A DNA stretch of 64,000 nucleotides. Origin: Amorphophallus konjac (lineage: Eukaryota > Streptophyta > Magnoliopsida > Alismatales > Araceae). Below are positions 35,158-47,006 of the stretch, piece after piece. The translations under genes and the position numbers were made by a program. Where the stretch lies: the NCBI GenBank assembly GCA_022559845.1, contig CM040125.1, positions 328,111,829-328,175,828 of the forward strand, read 5' to 3'. Position 1 is the stretch's first letter; every line of letters begins with the position of its first letter. The notes below the pieces were generated by a model. That model was not told where the DNA came from, ran no database searches, and saw nothing but the letters and a program-made list of their open reading frames with translations.

Positions 35158-37557
35158 CTATTTTGCATGGGCAGGTACCCAAGAGGTTTTGGGTCCTGAA
35201 TTAACAGTGACACATTTGGCAGGTGTTCTAAACAATTTTTTAGCATGAAGGTCATCAGATCTCATCAAGTAGCAATTATTCATTGAATGACTTATTTGAC
35301 CACAGTAATAGCAGGATGCAGCAGATTTCAAATTTGATTTATGCACATTCTTATTAGCATGAATTCTATGTGCATATGCATGAAAATTTTTGTTAACAAA
35401 ACTAAAATTCTGTTTACCAAAACCAGTTTAGCTTTGATATCTTGCCAGCCAACAGGTTGCAGCCCCGTGACCTGGCTTTCCACATTCAAAATATAGAGAA
35501 GAATTCATTCTGTTAAAATTCTCAAAAAAAAGCATGTCTTTTTGCAGGGATTTTAGCATGTTTAAAATTCACATTCCTACCCTGGATATACCAACAATCC
35601 TTGACTGTATGGCCATACTTTCTACAATGAGAGCATTTGAGAGAATTTCTTCTGAACGAGCCTGAGCAGCATTCAGAGGCCTTGTAACCAGTTTTGTTGC
35701 AGTTAAAGCAAGTGATATGCTGGTTCATTGAAACAAATTTGTTCTTATTAAAAACATGTTGGGTTGCAGGGAATTTAGCATGATATGAATGAGATATTTT
35801 CTTACCACTTGCAAACCAACATTGTGTAATTGTGTGTCCTAATTTGCCACAGTGAAAGCATTCAATTTTCTTTTTCTGAGATGAAGAATTTTTATCATGA
35901 AATTTCCTAGCATTCATTATGCTGGCCCTCATATCATCTTTCTCCATCAACCTGCACTCATGCATCAGATGACCAGGTTTATCATAATAGTGGCATGACA
36001 TTTTCCTTTTGTGTGCATGTGTGTGTGTGTTTAAGTCATGTGTCACATGCACAGCATCAACATGAGTGTTTCTTTGCTTATTCTTCACATGAACATATTT
36101 TTTCACTTTTTCATTTCGTTTCTGAATGTCAGTTTGTTTCTGCATTTTCTGAACAATGGCTATTTATCTTTTGAGGTGGTGGCTACATTTGATGAAGTGA
36201 CAGACGATGTCATTAGCTTGTTTTTGAGAGCCTTTTTATTGACATTGTTGTAGCCTAACCCTTCCTTCCTGACATTGACTTTTACACCTAGTAGCTTGTC
36301 TAGGTTTTCTTGCCCACTCACAAACTTAGACAAAGAGTTCCTCAAGTCTTGGATTTCATATTCTAGAGAGGTAATTTGTAACTCATAACTGGCAATCTCT
36401 TGCTCATTCACACATTCACTTAGCACCTTGTTAGCAGTTTTATATTTCTCAACTTCATGTTCAAGATTGCTCAGTTTATCAGATTCTTCTATGTGAACAA
36501 ACTTTCCTCTTTCTAATGCTACAAGTCTTTCAGACATAGCAGAGTTCAACTGTTTCAACTTTTCATTCTCCTTAGACAGAGCATCATTTTGAATTAACTC
36601 ATCAAGAAGAGTCTGATCTTTTGAGTTAACCTTGCTTTTTCTCCCAGCTTCAAACTCTCTCAATTCTTTTTGCTATTTTTCAAGATCTTTCTGCAATTCC
36701 ATATTTATAGATTTTATGGCATTAAAATTTTCAATCAGAAAATCATTCTCTCGTTTAAGTTTCTCTAACTTTTATTCATTTTCTTTGGAGTATTTTCTAA
36801 GAGAATCTTTTTCAGACTTCAGCTTGTTTAAATCTGAGTTCACACATTCAAAATTTTTCAGCAATTTTTCATACTGGTCATGATAGTTAACAAGAGTCTG
36901 ATTATCATTATTTGAACTGAGTATCTCTTTGAGTTCAGATAACTCATTTGCAAGTTCTTGACTTTCCATTTTTAGCAATCTAATTTGTTCCAGCAGCTTT
37001 TGATTATCAGACTTATATGCATCATGAGATTGTTTCAGCTTTGAACAATTTTCACATGGAGAACTTGAACTACCCTGATCACTTTTCTTTTTCAAGTTCT
37101 TGCATTATTTTCTTAAATGTTCATGAGATTCAAACAACTCATCATATGCATTCTCCCAATCATCTAAAGAAAAATTCTCGAAGGGATTTACCTCTTCATC
37201 ATCATCATCTTCATTCTGATTGCTGCCTTGATCTCTGCTATTAGCCATCATGCAGCTATCCTCATTTCTCCTTTGACCTAGCTTCAGCATATCCAGAATG
37301 TCCTTAGCGGACCTACAATCATGGAAGCAAGAGTGTAAGGCCTTGTCAGTAGCTGCTTTCATTAAATTCAGAACTCTTTGATTCTCTTCATGCCTTGATC
37401 TATGACTGTCAGTCCATTTGGACTCTTTCTTTGACAATCTGTGAGGACCGTGTGAAATTAACTTCCACAGATCAGGATTAACTGATTTAACATATTTGCG
37501 CAGACTGACAAACCACACATTAAAATTAGAACCGTTGAAAACCAGTGGATCACCCAT
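35158..37557 (-). pseudogene. gag of element B with six zinc knuckles
   Basis: It starts MGDPLVFNGSNFNVW at 37557, 125 bp inside the LTR. A shortened gag core follows, then the acidic FENFSLDDWENAYDEL motif (also in A), a long coiled coil (37095-36250) with a KEGLGY motif, then a basic nucleocapsid with six CCHC-type knuckles between 36010 and 35250. Three are intact (CFHCGKLGHTITQC, CSHCRKYGHTVKDC, CYYCGQISHSMNNC); three have one ligand changed to Tyr. It ends SWVPAHAK. Stops at 37105-37107, 36772-36774 and 36664-36666 and frameshifts near 36160 and 35520 inactivate it. Part of the central gag, including the knuckle position seen in C, is deleted after residue 93 or so. Confidence 0.88.
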
Positions 37558-37667
37558 GGAAACAGATCAGATTAATGCAACAGGAATAATGATGCACCAA
37601 GATCGAGATAGCACCAAAGACTGCAGGATCGGATCTGCAGGTCGCTGGACCTTCTATGTAGACACCC

Positions 37668-37679
37668 GCTCTGATACCA
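37668..37679 (-). promoter_or_regulatory. Primer-binding site of element B
   Basis: The plus strand reads GCTCTGATACCA, a full 12-base match to the 3' end of initiator-Met tRNA, 2 bp from the LTR. Confidence 0.9.
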
Positions 37680-37681
37680 AT

Positions 37682-40676
37682 TGATAGGGTGCAAGACCCA
37701 GTTACAGAGGGGGGTGAATGTATCCCTCTTCAAAATTGCCCAAATTAAATCCTTAGCTAGACACAGTCGCAGAATAAAAACAAATCAAATGAACGTTGAA
37801 CAAACACTTAGAGCGCGCCTAAGCAATCATCTAGCGGAAGCAACCGAAATCAATCAACCCACTGCACAATGATTTTTTAGGTGGTTCGGTCCTCCAGACC
37901 TACATCTACCCCTCACTCCAAACCGGAGTGAGGCTTCCACTAGCAACAGCTAGAACGCAGACTCAGTCTGCAACAGGTGCTGCATAACAGCTTGACCAGG
38001 GGAACAACCTCCCCTCTTCCTCCAGACCGGAGGGAAAACACAAGTGACTCCCAGCCACTTGCAACCAGAGACGAAGTCTCTCTTCCTACAAACCAGGAGG
38101 GAACCCACAAGTGACTCCCAGCCACTTGCAACCAGAGACGAAGTCTCTCTTCCTCCAAACCAGGAGGGAACCAACAAGTGACTCCCAGCCACTTGCAACC
38201 GGAGACACAATGTCTCCCTTCTCCTGAGTCCACAGGAGGAACCCCGATCTCAAACCAGAGAATCGGAAAACATAGTGATCAAATGAAAAGGAAAAAGAAA
38301 ACAAAAGATAGAACCACAGCGACTAAAGCTGTAAAGAATAATAACAAGATGTGGCTCCCATGGAGCTGACTGGCCTGGATTTGATCCACGGTCCAGCAGG
38401 AGCAGATCTTCAAGCAGCTTCCCTTCTTCTCCTCTAAATCTTCTCCACTAACTCTTTATCTCTCTCTCTATCTCTCTTCTTCTCTGCTGCTCTCCTTTTT
38501 CTTCCCTCAATCTCTTTCTCTGTTCTTCTTCTTCTTCGGCTGGCTAACCTTCTCTTTTTCTTATGGGGACCTTTCCTCCAGTACCAGCAGCAGCCATCGA
38601 AGGGGTAAAGAGGCTCTTTATAGGAACAAGGCCTTCGTGTGGATCAAGCAGCAGTAGTCTACTGAAATTGAACTGGTCCACGTGTCAGGGAATAGACATT
38701 TCTTTTCCTAGGATCACGTGCCAATCGTTTGCCCCTTTATCCACGAGCCGTTCACCTATCAAATAATCAGTCGAAGATAATATCGGCTAAAGTCAGTAAG
38801 ACCCTGTACAGGCTTCATTCATGCAAGCAAGGCAGTGCATGGCTGTACAGAGTTGGTCGAGTGAAGCAATGGACGAGTGTACAGACTTGTTGAGACAATG
38901 CATGAACAATCGATGCAATGTACAGACTTGATGGCGTGAAGTTCTGAATGCATATGAGAAAGTATATACATTGGCGATGAGTGCTCAGACATGCCACCAA
39001 GCGAGTGTACACACTTTGTATACAATGTGCAGAGCCATGTACAGACTTTGTTATGCAAGGCTATGGCATGCTGTCAAGCAATGTACAGACTTTGCTACCT
39101 AGCATTAATGCATGAATGCATCATGTATAGACTTGATGAACTGGCGTAGGGACATAACAGCAAAGGATGTATAGACTTGTGTGTGTGTGCGACCAGACAA
39201 TGAATGCATGATAGCGAGTGTATAGACTTTGCATCTATCAAAGTATGCACAACGAAAATGGATGCTCAGGCATGCAGTCAAAGGATGTACAGACTTAGCA
39301 GCGAGATGCACACAATGTATAGACTTGTTCAAACATCAACAGATGGACGTATAGACTTAGAGTATGCATTCTAGGCAAACGCTGTACAGACTTTGAGAGA
39401 GATGATGCATGAGACGATGCATGCACAGGCAATGTACAGACTTAGTGCAACGGGATGTGCAGACTTTGTAGCATGCAACCAGACAAGTGAATGCACAAGC
39501 AATGTACAGACTTAGTGCAAACGGGATGTGCAGACTTTGTAGCATGTGCAGTGATGTATGGACTTAGAATGCATGAGACAGCAATGTATAGACTTGCACG
39601 AGCAGGCGACAATGTATAGACTTGATGCAGCTTCAAAGCAACCATGTGCAGACTTTACCGATGTACAGACTTAGTGTTCTGAACGTAGGCAAAGATAAGG
39701 AATGTATAGACTTTAAGTATGGATGACCAAACAATGTATAGACTTGCACATATGCATGAACAAGTGGCGATGTTTAGACTTGGCCAATGTACAGACTTGA
39801 AGCAAGGAGACGATGTGTAGACTTGGCCAATGTACAGACTTGAAGCAAGAAGACGATGTGTAGGCTTGGCCAATTTATAGACTTGCGAGTGTGTGAGCAT
39901 GCAACAGCCATTGATGAATGTATAGACTTTGCCAATGTACAGACTTGACAGTAGCATGAGACGTGAAATGCATTGGCTTTGGCTGTATAAACTTTGATGC
40001 CCAAATGCAATGTATGGACTTGTGTGTGCAGGGCAGACAATGTATAGACTTTAGACATAATGTAATGTATAGACTCACAAAGACGTTGAATGAGACTCTA
40101 GGTGAGATGGTAAGTCAATGTACAGACTTGAATGCCTGCATGGTATGCGATGTACAGACTTCGAAGGCTTGCATGCTGTGCGATGTACAGACTTAGTGTT
40201 GCAAACACAGGCTATACAGACTTTGAATGTGCATGCATGAGAGACATGAAATGCATTGGCTGTACAGACTTGATCAATGTACTGACTCTGTCATGCTCAC
40301 AGTTAATGCATGTAACAAGGATGTAGAGACTTGCTGTAATGATGCACAACCATAACAGAAATCAATGTGCGGACTTTGTATGCCATGATGTACAGACTTG
40401 CTGTGTGCATAAGGCAAGGCTAACGAATGTATAGACTTGCCGTGCCTGCAACAAGACCCTGTACATACTTAATGCGTGTGAAATGCAGCAAGGCAATGTG
40501 TATGCAGTGATGCAATGTGCAAAACTTCAACAAGCAGAGAAATGCATAAACCTTATAGAATGACTGAACATATTTATGAATGCTTTATGATCTGATAAAA
40601 TGGATAAACATCACATGGTGACTCACAATGTTTGACTCACATAAAAACCAATCATCAAAACCACAAGGGCACAACA
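37682..40676 (-). repeat. 5' LTR of element B
   Basis: It aligns throughout with the left LTR, with an extra GACTCCCAGCCACTTGCAACC-type block near 38100-38160, an extra unit of about 70 bp in the array (about 39476-39541) and about 30 bp more near its outer end. Divergence over the first 330 bp is roughly 4-5% by eye. TATA is at 38616-38622 (minus). Confidence 0.93.
38803..40530 (-). repeat. 14 bp motif array, 5' LTR of B
   Basis: Same array as in the left LTR with about two more copies from a local duplication. It ends about 180 bp upstream of the TATA box. Confidence 0.92.
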
Positions 40677-40681
40677 AATGA

Positions 40682-40997
40682 ACTTCAAACCACAAAATCA
40701 AGGGCCAATGAGTTGAAGTGGATCTCACCGACCGTCCTCGAGTTCCTTAAGCACCGAGGCACTATCCTTGCCCTGTAAAGACATACATTCTGAATTAGAT
40801 TTAGCATTGTAATTTAAGTTCAAACACCTTACCAGATGAAGTTACTCTTGTACCTCCGAAAGCTCCAAGTCTACATCAAGGATGTGCATTTCCAAAGATT
40901 TTCATGTTAGAACAACTCAATTTCAATTCACACAAATATATAGTGTTTGGTCATCATCGAAATCTGTTTAGTATACCCATAAGGAGGGGGTTCAACA
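40682..40997 (-). repeat. 5' LTR of element C, proximal part
   Basis: Continuation of the C LTR after element B, aligning with about 20940-21257 and ending GGGTTCAACA. It is followed by the target duplication TGGAT. Confidence 0.95.
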
Positions 40998-41009
40998 TGG
41001 ATGGATTGA

Positions 41010-43077
41010 AGATGGGAATCGACGCCGAGCATGTACATTTTATTTTGCATTTGTGTCCTTTAGTTTATTTTTATATCCATGGGAAAGTATAAGCGCAATT
41101 GTACGGCTTTGTAAGCCAATGCGTCATTCCCTTGGATTGTGTGGGTTTTTGTGCAAATGTGTAGTAGGTCCAGTTAGGGGGCCCCCTCCCCTTCCCCATT
41201 GGTCCACCTCATCCATGTGGGGCTGGTCAACCATCCTAGGTGGCCATCTAGAAGGTTTGAATGCTAATTGACCACATGGGAGACAAAGGGGTTAAAATTT
41301 CAAAGGTAGGCCACCTACCTTACCTACCTAGTCAAAGGAGTGCCCCATCCATATGTAATTTATTTATTTTGAGTTTTGACCACATGGGGGATGAAAATGA
41401 CATATTTCCCACGAAATTATCAGCCCCCCCACCCCTTGCTATTTTCTATATAAGCCTATGTATAGTGTCATTAGAGATTAATGAAGAAATTATGTGAAAA
41501 TTGCTTGAAGCAAGAAGGGTGTGCCCTCTCTCCCTCTCTCCCCTGGTGTTCTTCCTTCTCCAACCCCAAATTCTAGAGTGGTTCTATCTTCAATCCCCTC
41601 CCCTGTATCTCCGGTGATCATCGGTGCCGTCGCCGCCGCCATTCGTGCCGCCTTCGAGCCGCCACGGGATCGTCTTCGGTTTTATGTCCTGCTGGACAGA
41701 GGTGCAGTTCGTGAATTCCTGAAGCCAGCCATGAGCTTAGATCGATTTGAAATTTTGAGGGTTGGTTCCTATCTTCTATCCCATTCTCCACAAAAAATCC
41801 AGGTTCAAAAGCCACCGTTTCATATCTTTACCATTTCGTTCAACTCTCAATCTCGGATCTGTTCTGTCACTGTCTATAGTGACAGTAGCCCGGAGTTTCA
41901 TGTCTTAGGTCCACTTTTTGATTTATTTTAGTTCGCCCAATTTTACTGGAGATTACACCCATCCACCCCTTCATCCAAACTTTTTCTAAATTTTTGGTTC
42001 GTCCATTTCATGTTTTCTAAAAATCGTTCTCAGTCCCAGCTACAGTTTTGTCCCCCTGATCCCAGATCCGACCTTCATCCACTAAACAAATCCCAAAAAA
42101 TCATAGACACATCCAAACGGATCCAAACCACTTTTTCCGTCTTCCCAGCTCCATTGCCCACAACTTTTCTGAAGAACACAACCCCAGATTCGAAAGTCTA
42201 CCTCACAGTCAAAGGCAACCCACAGTCAAGTTCTCTGCAGGTCTGAGTCTTCGGTTACTGTACAACAGGAGATTGAAAATTCCATAAGTCAAGATCCGAG
42301 CAGATCCAGGCCAGATCTTTGGGCCTACGTTGAAGAACATCAAGCTAGCTTTCCAACGGCGCCAGTCTCGTGTCGATCCGACATTGGGGCTGATCGCAGC
42401 GCCCATTCTCGCCGGAGCGCGCTCCGAAATACAGAACTGACAGATTTCCGATCGGGTTTTCCGACCGGTGCCGAACGGAGCCGCCGGGCCTCCGGCCGGC
42501 GAACCAGCGTGCCGCCATCCCAAGGAGTGACCCTCCGGGAATCCACCACTACAGCGGTGCCACCGGGTCCCACACGGCCCCTCCGGACAGCACGTGGGCC
42601 CCACCGTCACGTGTTCGGGTGTTGCCGAATCAACACGAGAAGCCGCCTGTCAACCCGAATTCGGTCCTCCCGGACCCCATTGTGTAGCCCTTTACCTCCC
42701 TGCGTGGAGTGGGCAGCGAGTTGCATTTCTTTAATATCCGTGTATAATTGTTCCGGGAGTATGACTTCGACCGGGTCCGTCTTCCCCACGCCGAGCGCGT
42801 GGAGGTATCGTCATCGCTCCTACACTTGGCCTTTCGCTTATTTCATATATGCTTACTTATGCCACTGCTAGAGAGCATGATAGGGTAATTAGCTCACTTT
42901 CTATTTGTATCACCGCTGCTGCGAGAGAGAGCGTTACCGTCCCGTGACCCGATCTCGGGCACAAGTGAGAGCCGACCACCCTAGCTCACAGCCGATTTCT
43001 CAACCGCGCACATCCGACGCTTCCCTCGTTAAGGGGCAGTCACGAGCTTGTCGTGTCCGTGGTCCCGTCCTGCATCA
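41010..43077 (+). repeat. Solo LTR F1 inserted in gag of E
   Basis: 2068 bp, flanked by a perfect target duplication ATTGA (41005-41009 and 43078-43082). The E gag frame continues across the two flanks when the LTR is removed. Its ends match the LTRs of F2: (T)GATGGGAATCGACGCC at the start, with the first T mutated to A, and CGTCCTGCATCA at the end. A TATA box TATATAAG lies at 41447-41454, followed by a CT-rich leader. No internal region is present, so it is the product of LTR-LTR recombination. Confidence 0.92.
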
Positions 43078-43082
43078 ATTGA

Positions 43083-43435
43083 GGCCCAGCTTTATTCAAC
43101 AACTTGGGACTTAGAATATCTATACTTGTGCGGAGATGGTCCAACGGGCACATCTATGCGAAAGGACCTTGGAGAAGGTCGAGAAACTTAAAAGTAAAGG
43201 AGAGGAGCCGAGCCGAAGGTCTGATCGGCATGAAAAGAAGGAAAAGTTTAGTACCACGGAACCTTACAAATCCCGTGATAGCAAGAAGAGATCCCGGAAC
43301 GGGAGTGGTAGTGGCTACCGCAAGAACAAGAAGGTTAAAGAAGAAGAAAAGCAAGTCATGGCGGCTTGCACGTTTTGCGAGAAGTTTGGTCATACGACCG
43401 AAGAGTGCTGGAAGCGTCTCGACGCTTATCTATGA
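43083..43435 (+). pseudogene. gag C-terminal part of element E
   Basis: It resumes the gag frame after the solo LTR: residues leading to a TAG, then a basic Lys/Arg/Ser-rich stretch and a CCHC zinc knuckle CTFCEKFGHTTEEC near 43368-43410, ending TGA at 43433-43435. A second knuckle-like remnant (CGSREHRMSE) follows in the shifted sequence. Confidence 0.85.
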
Positions 43436-46400
43436 TGTGGCAGTCGGGAGCACCGCATGTCGGAAATGCCCTCTTATGAAGGAACAAACTCCTAGTGGTG
43501 GACGTAAGCGACAAGCTCATCTTAATGCTATTATGGAGGATGAGGAAGCGCCCAAGAATGATGGGCCGATGGAAGGTACTATCCAAATCTATTCCCGTCC
43601 TGCATTCGTACTATTTGATATTGGTGCTTCCTTTATATCTACTGCTTTCACAAAAACCTTATCAATTTCATCAGTTCCTCTACCTTCAGACCTAGCAATC
43701 ACTACACCATTAGGTCCCGGAGCCAAACTTACAAGCTACTACCCCGATAGTAAGGTAATGGTAGAAGGTCATAATCTTCCTACAAATCTCGTATGTCTTG
43801 ACATGGAGGGCTACGATGCTATTTTAGGTGTAGATTGGCTTGTAGACCACGATGCCTATATAAATTGCCACAATCAGATTATCTCTTTTAGGAAACTAGG
43901 TCTTCAAAGGTTTTCCTTCCTTGGTATCAAATATAGGAAGCATCCTACCATTATTTCATCTCTTCACGCTTGCAAACTTATTTCGCAAGGATGTGAAGCT
44001 TTTCTTACTTCTGTAATCGTTACTGAGTCCAAGGGAATTGTCTTAGAATATAATTCCATTGTGAAGAAGTTTCCCGATGTATTTCCATCAGATTTGCCCG
44101 GTTTACCGCCCGAAAGGGAGGTAAACTTCTTCATTGAACTCATTCCCGGAGTAGCACCTGTTTCAATAGCTTCCTACAGGATGTCCCCCACAGAACTCAA
44201 GGAATTGAAGAAACAACTTCAGGAGTTATTAGACAAGCTTTTATTCGATCTAGCACATCCCCTTGGGGTGCGCCCATTCTATTTGTCAAGAAGAATGATG
44301 GATCTCCCAGGCTATGTATCAACTACCGGGGACTAAATCAACTCACAATTAAGAATAAATATCTGTTGTCGTGTATAGATGAACTCTTTTATCAGATTTC
44401 AGGAGCAGAATATTTCTCCAAGATAGACCTCAGGTCAGGTTATCATCAGCTAAAGATCAAAGATGAAGACATACACAAAACTACTTTTCGGAGCAGATAT
44501 GGCCACTATGAATTCATGGTAATGCCGTTCAGGTTAACCTATGCCCCAACAGTATTTATGCAACTCATGAATAATGTCTTCAGACCTTATCTTGATCAGT
44601 TTGTAGTCGTCTTCATTGATGATATTCTTATATACTCCAACACAAAAGAGGAACATGAAGAGCACTTAAGAATAGCCTTGCAGACACTAAGAGAGTGCAA
44701 ACTTTATGCAAAGCTTAGTAAGTGTGAGTTCTGGCTAAAGAAGGTCTCTTTCCTTGGCCATATCATTTCAAAAGAGGGTATCACTGTCGACCCTTCTAAA
44801 ATAGAAGCTGTTAAGAACTGGAGCAGGCCGACGGCCGTGTCTGAAGTCAGAAGTTTTTTAGGTCTGGCTGGATATTATAGAAGATTTATCAATGATTTTT
44901 TAAAAATCACCATTCCTTTGACTAGACTCACAAGAAAGGAGAATCCTTTTATATGGTCCAAGGATTGCGAAGAGAGTTTTCAAACTCTTAAAGAACACCT
45001 TACCACTGCGCCAATATTAACGCTACCGACAGAGGGTGGTGGATTTGAAGTCTATACGGATGCGTCTGGCATTGGCCTAGGATGCGTCCTTATGTAAAGT
45101 GGAAAGGTGATTAGCTATTCATCAAGGCAGTTAAAGCGTCACGAGGAAAATTACCCTGTGCATGATCTAGAACTAGCTGCGGTTATATTCGCGTTGAAGA
45201 TTTGGCGACATTACCTTTATGGGGAGAAATTCATCATATTTTCAGATCATAAAAGTTTGAAATACCTATTAACCCAGAAGGAATTAAACATGCGACAACG
45301 CAGATGGTTGGAGTATCTCAAGGACTTTGACTTTACTATCCAATGTCATCCAGGGAAAGCAAATGTTGTAGCCGACGCTCTTAGCAGGAAACCAATGGCA
45401 ACTCTAGAAAGCCTCAAGAAAGGTATAACTTGTCATATTGAAGAATTTTCTCATTTAAATCTTGATATTGACAGAGAAGGAGAAGGAGGTATTATTGCCA
45501 ACATAAGGTTTCAACCTACATTGATTAAGGACATAGTCTAATTGTAATAAAATGACCCCACGTTGATGGAGATTAAGGATAATATTGATCAGAGACCGGA
45601 ATTTTCTATCTCAAATCATGGAAGACTATTATTCAAAGATTAAATTTGTGTGCCAAATCATGACGACACTAAGAAATTGATCATAGAAGAAGCTCACAAA
45701 TCAAGGTATGCTATTCACCCTAGTGCTACCAAGATGTATCAAGATTTGAAAAGAAACTTTTGGTGGCCCAATATGAAAAGAGAAGTAGCAGATTTTGTGT
45801 CCCGATGTCTCACTTGTCAGTAAGTAAAAGCAGAACATTTAAAGCCTGTTGTGGAATTACACCCCTTAAATATTCCCGAGTGGAAATGGGAAAGTATAGG
45901 GATGGATTTTATCATCGGTTTACCTAAGACAAGAGGAGGACATGATGGTATATGGGTGATCATAGATCGATTGACTAAATCTGCACATTTTCTACCAATC
46001 AAAAGTTGATGGTCTATGGATGTACTAGCAGCATTATACATGAAGGAAATTGTCAAACTCCATGGTGTCCCTGTCACCATTATATCCGACCAAGATTCTT
46101 GGTTCACATCACAATTCTGGAAGGGTCTTCAACATTCATTAGGGACCCGACTTAATTTTAGCACTGCGTTTCATCCACAAACTGATGGTCAAACTGAAAG
46201 GACAAATCAAGTGGTGGAAGATATGCTCATAGCTTGTGCTATTTTCTTTGGAGGAAGTTAGCACGACCATTTACCTCTAGTGAAATTTGCCTATAATAAT
46301 AGCTATCAAGCTAGCATTCAAATGGCACCATTCGAGGCTCTGTATGGTAGAAGCTGTCGATCACCTATTTGCTGGAATGAAGTAGGAGAAAAGTAATTTC

Positions 46401-46972
46401 TCAGTCCCGATATCATCAGGGATACTACCGAGAAGATAAAGCTTATTCGGGAAAGACTTCAGATGGCACAAGATAGGCAGAAATCATATGTTGATAATCG
46501 AAGGCGCGACCTAAAATTTCAAGTGGGAGATCACGTATTCCTCAAATTTTCTCCAGATCGAGACATTCGAAGATTCGGTATCAAAGGCAAGCTTACTCCA
46601 AAATTCATTGGCCCCTTCAAAATTCTTGACAGGATTGGTGAAGTTGCATATCGAATAGCTTTACCCCCTCAATTAGCAGGAGTTCATGATGTATTTCACA
46701 TCTCAATGCTCAAGAAGTATGTACCTGATCCATTCCATGTCATCACTTATGACAACCTGGAGATTAAAAGGGACTTGACATACGAGCAAAAGCCAGTCAA
46801 GATCATTGAACGAGAAGTACTTCAACTTCGGAATAAGACCATTCCTATGGTCAAGATCCAATTGACCAAATCATGTCCACATGAAGTAACATGGGAAACT
46901 AAAGAAGCCATGCACAAAAGATTTCCAGAGATATTTGAATGTAAGTACACTCTCCATAAATCCATGTATTGA
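43436..46972 (+). pseudogene. pol polyprotein of element E (protease-RT-RNase H-integrase-chromodomain)
   Basis: Protease has LFDIGASFIS near 43612, where the usual D(S/T)GA is DIGA. RT (about 44130-44950) has [13 protein letters not shown] and the active site FIDDILIYS. RNase H (about 45000-45410) has [23 protein letters not shown] and ADALSRK. Integrase has an HHCC finger near 45700-45820 and D-D-E in GMDFIIGLP, ISDQDSWF and TDGQTERTNQ. The C-terminus (46740-46950), with LRNKTIPMVKIQ and HEVTWETKEAMHKRFPEIF, resembles the Tekay chromodomain. Breaks include a frameshift near 44245 and stops at 45095-45097, 45539-45541, 45823-45825, 46007-46009, 46259-46261 and 46396-46398. It is non-functional. 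Confidence 0.93.
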
Positions 46973-46993
46973 ATTTGGGGATCAAATTCTCTG

Positions 46994-47006
46994 AAGTGGC
47001 GGAAGG
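46994..47006 (+). promoter_or_regulatory. Polypurine tract of E
   Basis: AAGTGGCGGAAGG lies directly before the LTR start TGTAACGCCC. Confidence 0.75.

Larger units (their letters stand above)
30187..40676 (-). mobile_element. Element B: pol-less Sirevirus-family retrotransposon
   Basis: It lies on the minus strand inside the LTR of C, with target duplication AATGA at 30182-30186 and 40677-40681. LTRs are 2803 and 2995 bp and make up over half of its 10.5 kb. A perfect primer site, a polypurine tract and a gag are present. There is no protease, integrase, RT or RNase H: after the gag end comes only 2.1 kb of 3' spacer. Gag landmarks and the LTR motif array tie it to elements A and K, so it is probably a non-autonomous member mobilised by proteins from such elements. 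Confidence 0.93.
19634..40997 (-). mobile_element. Element C: Sirevirus-type Ty1/copia retrotransposon with ORF3, split by element B
   Basis: It lies on the minus strand within E gag, with a perfect target duplication TGGAT at 19629-19633 and 40998-41002. LTRs are 1624 bp (left) and about 1.76 kb (right, after removing B). The internal order on the minus strand is primer site, gag, pol, extra ORF3, polypurine tract. Without B the element is about 10.9 kb. A hand comparison of about 340 bp of LTR gives roughly 4% divergence, mostly transitions, consistent with insertion after E. Confidence 0.95.
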
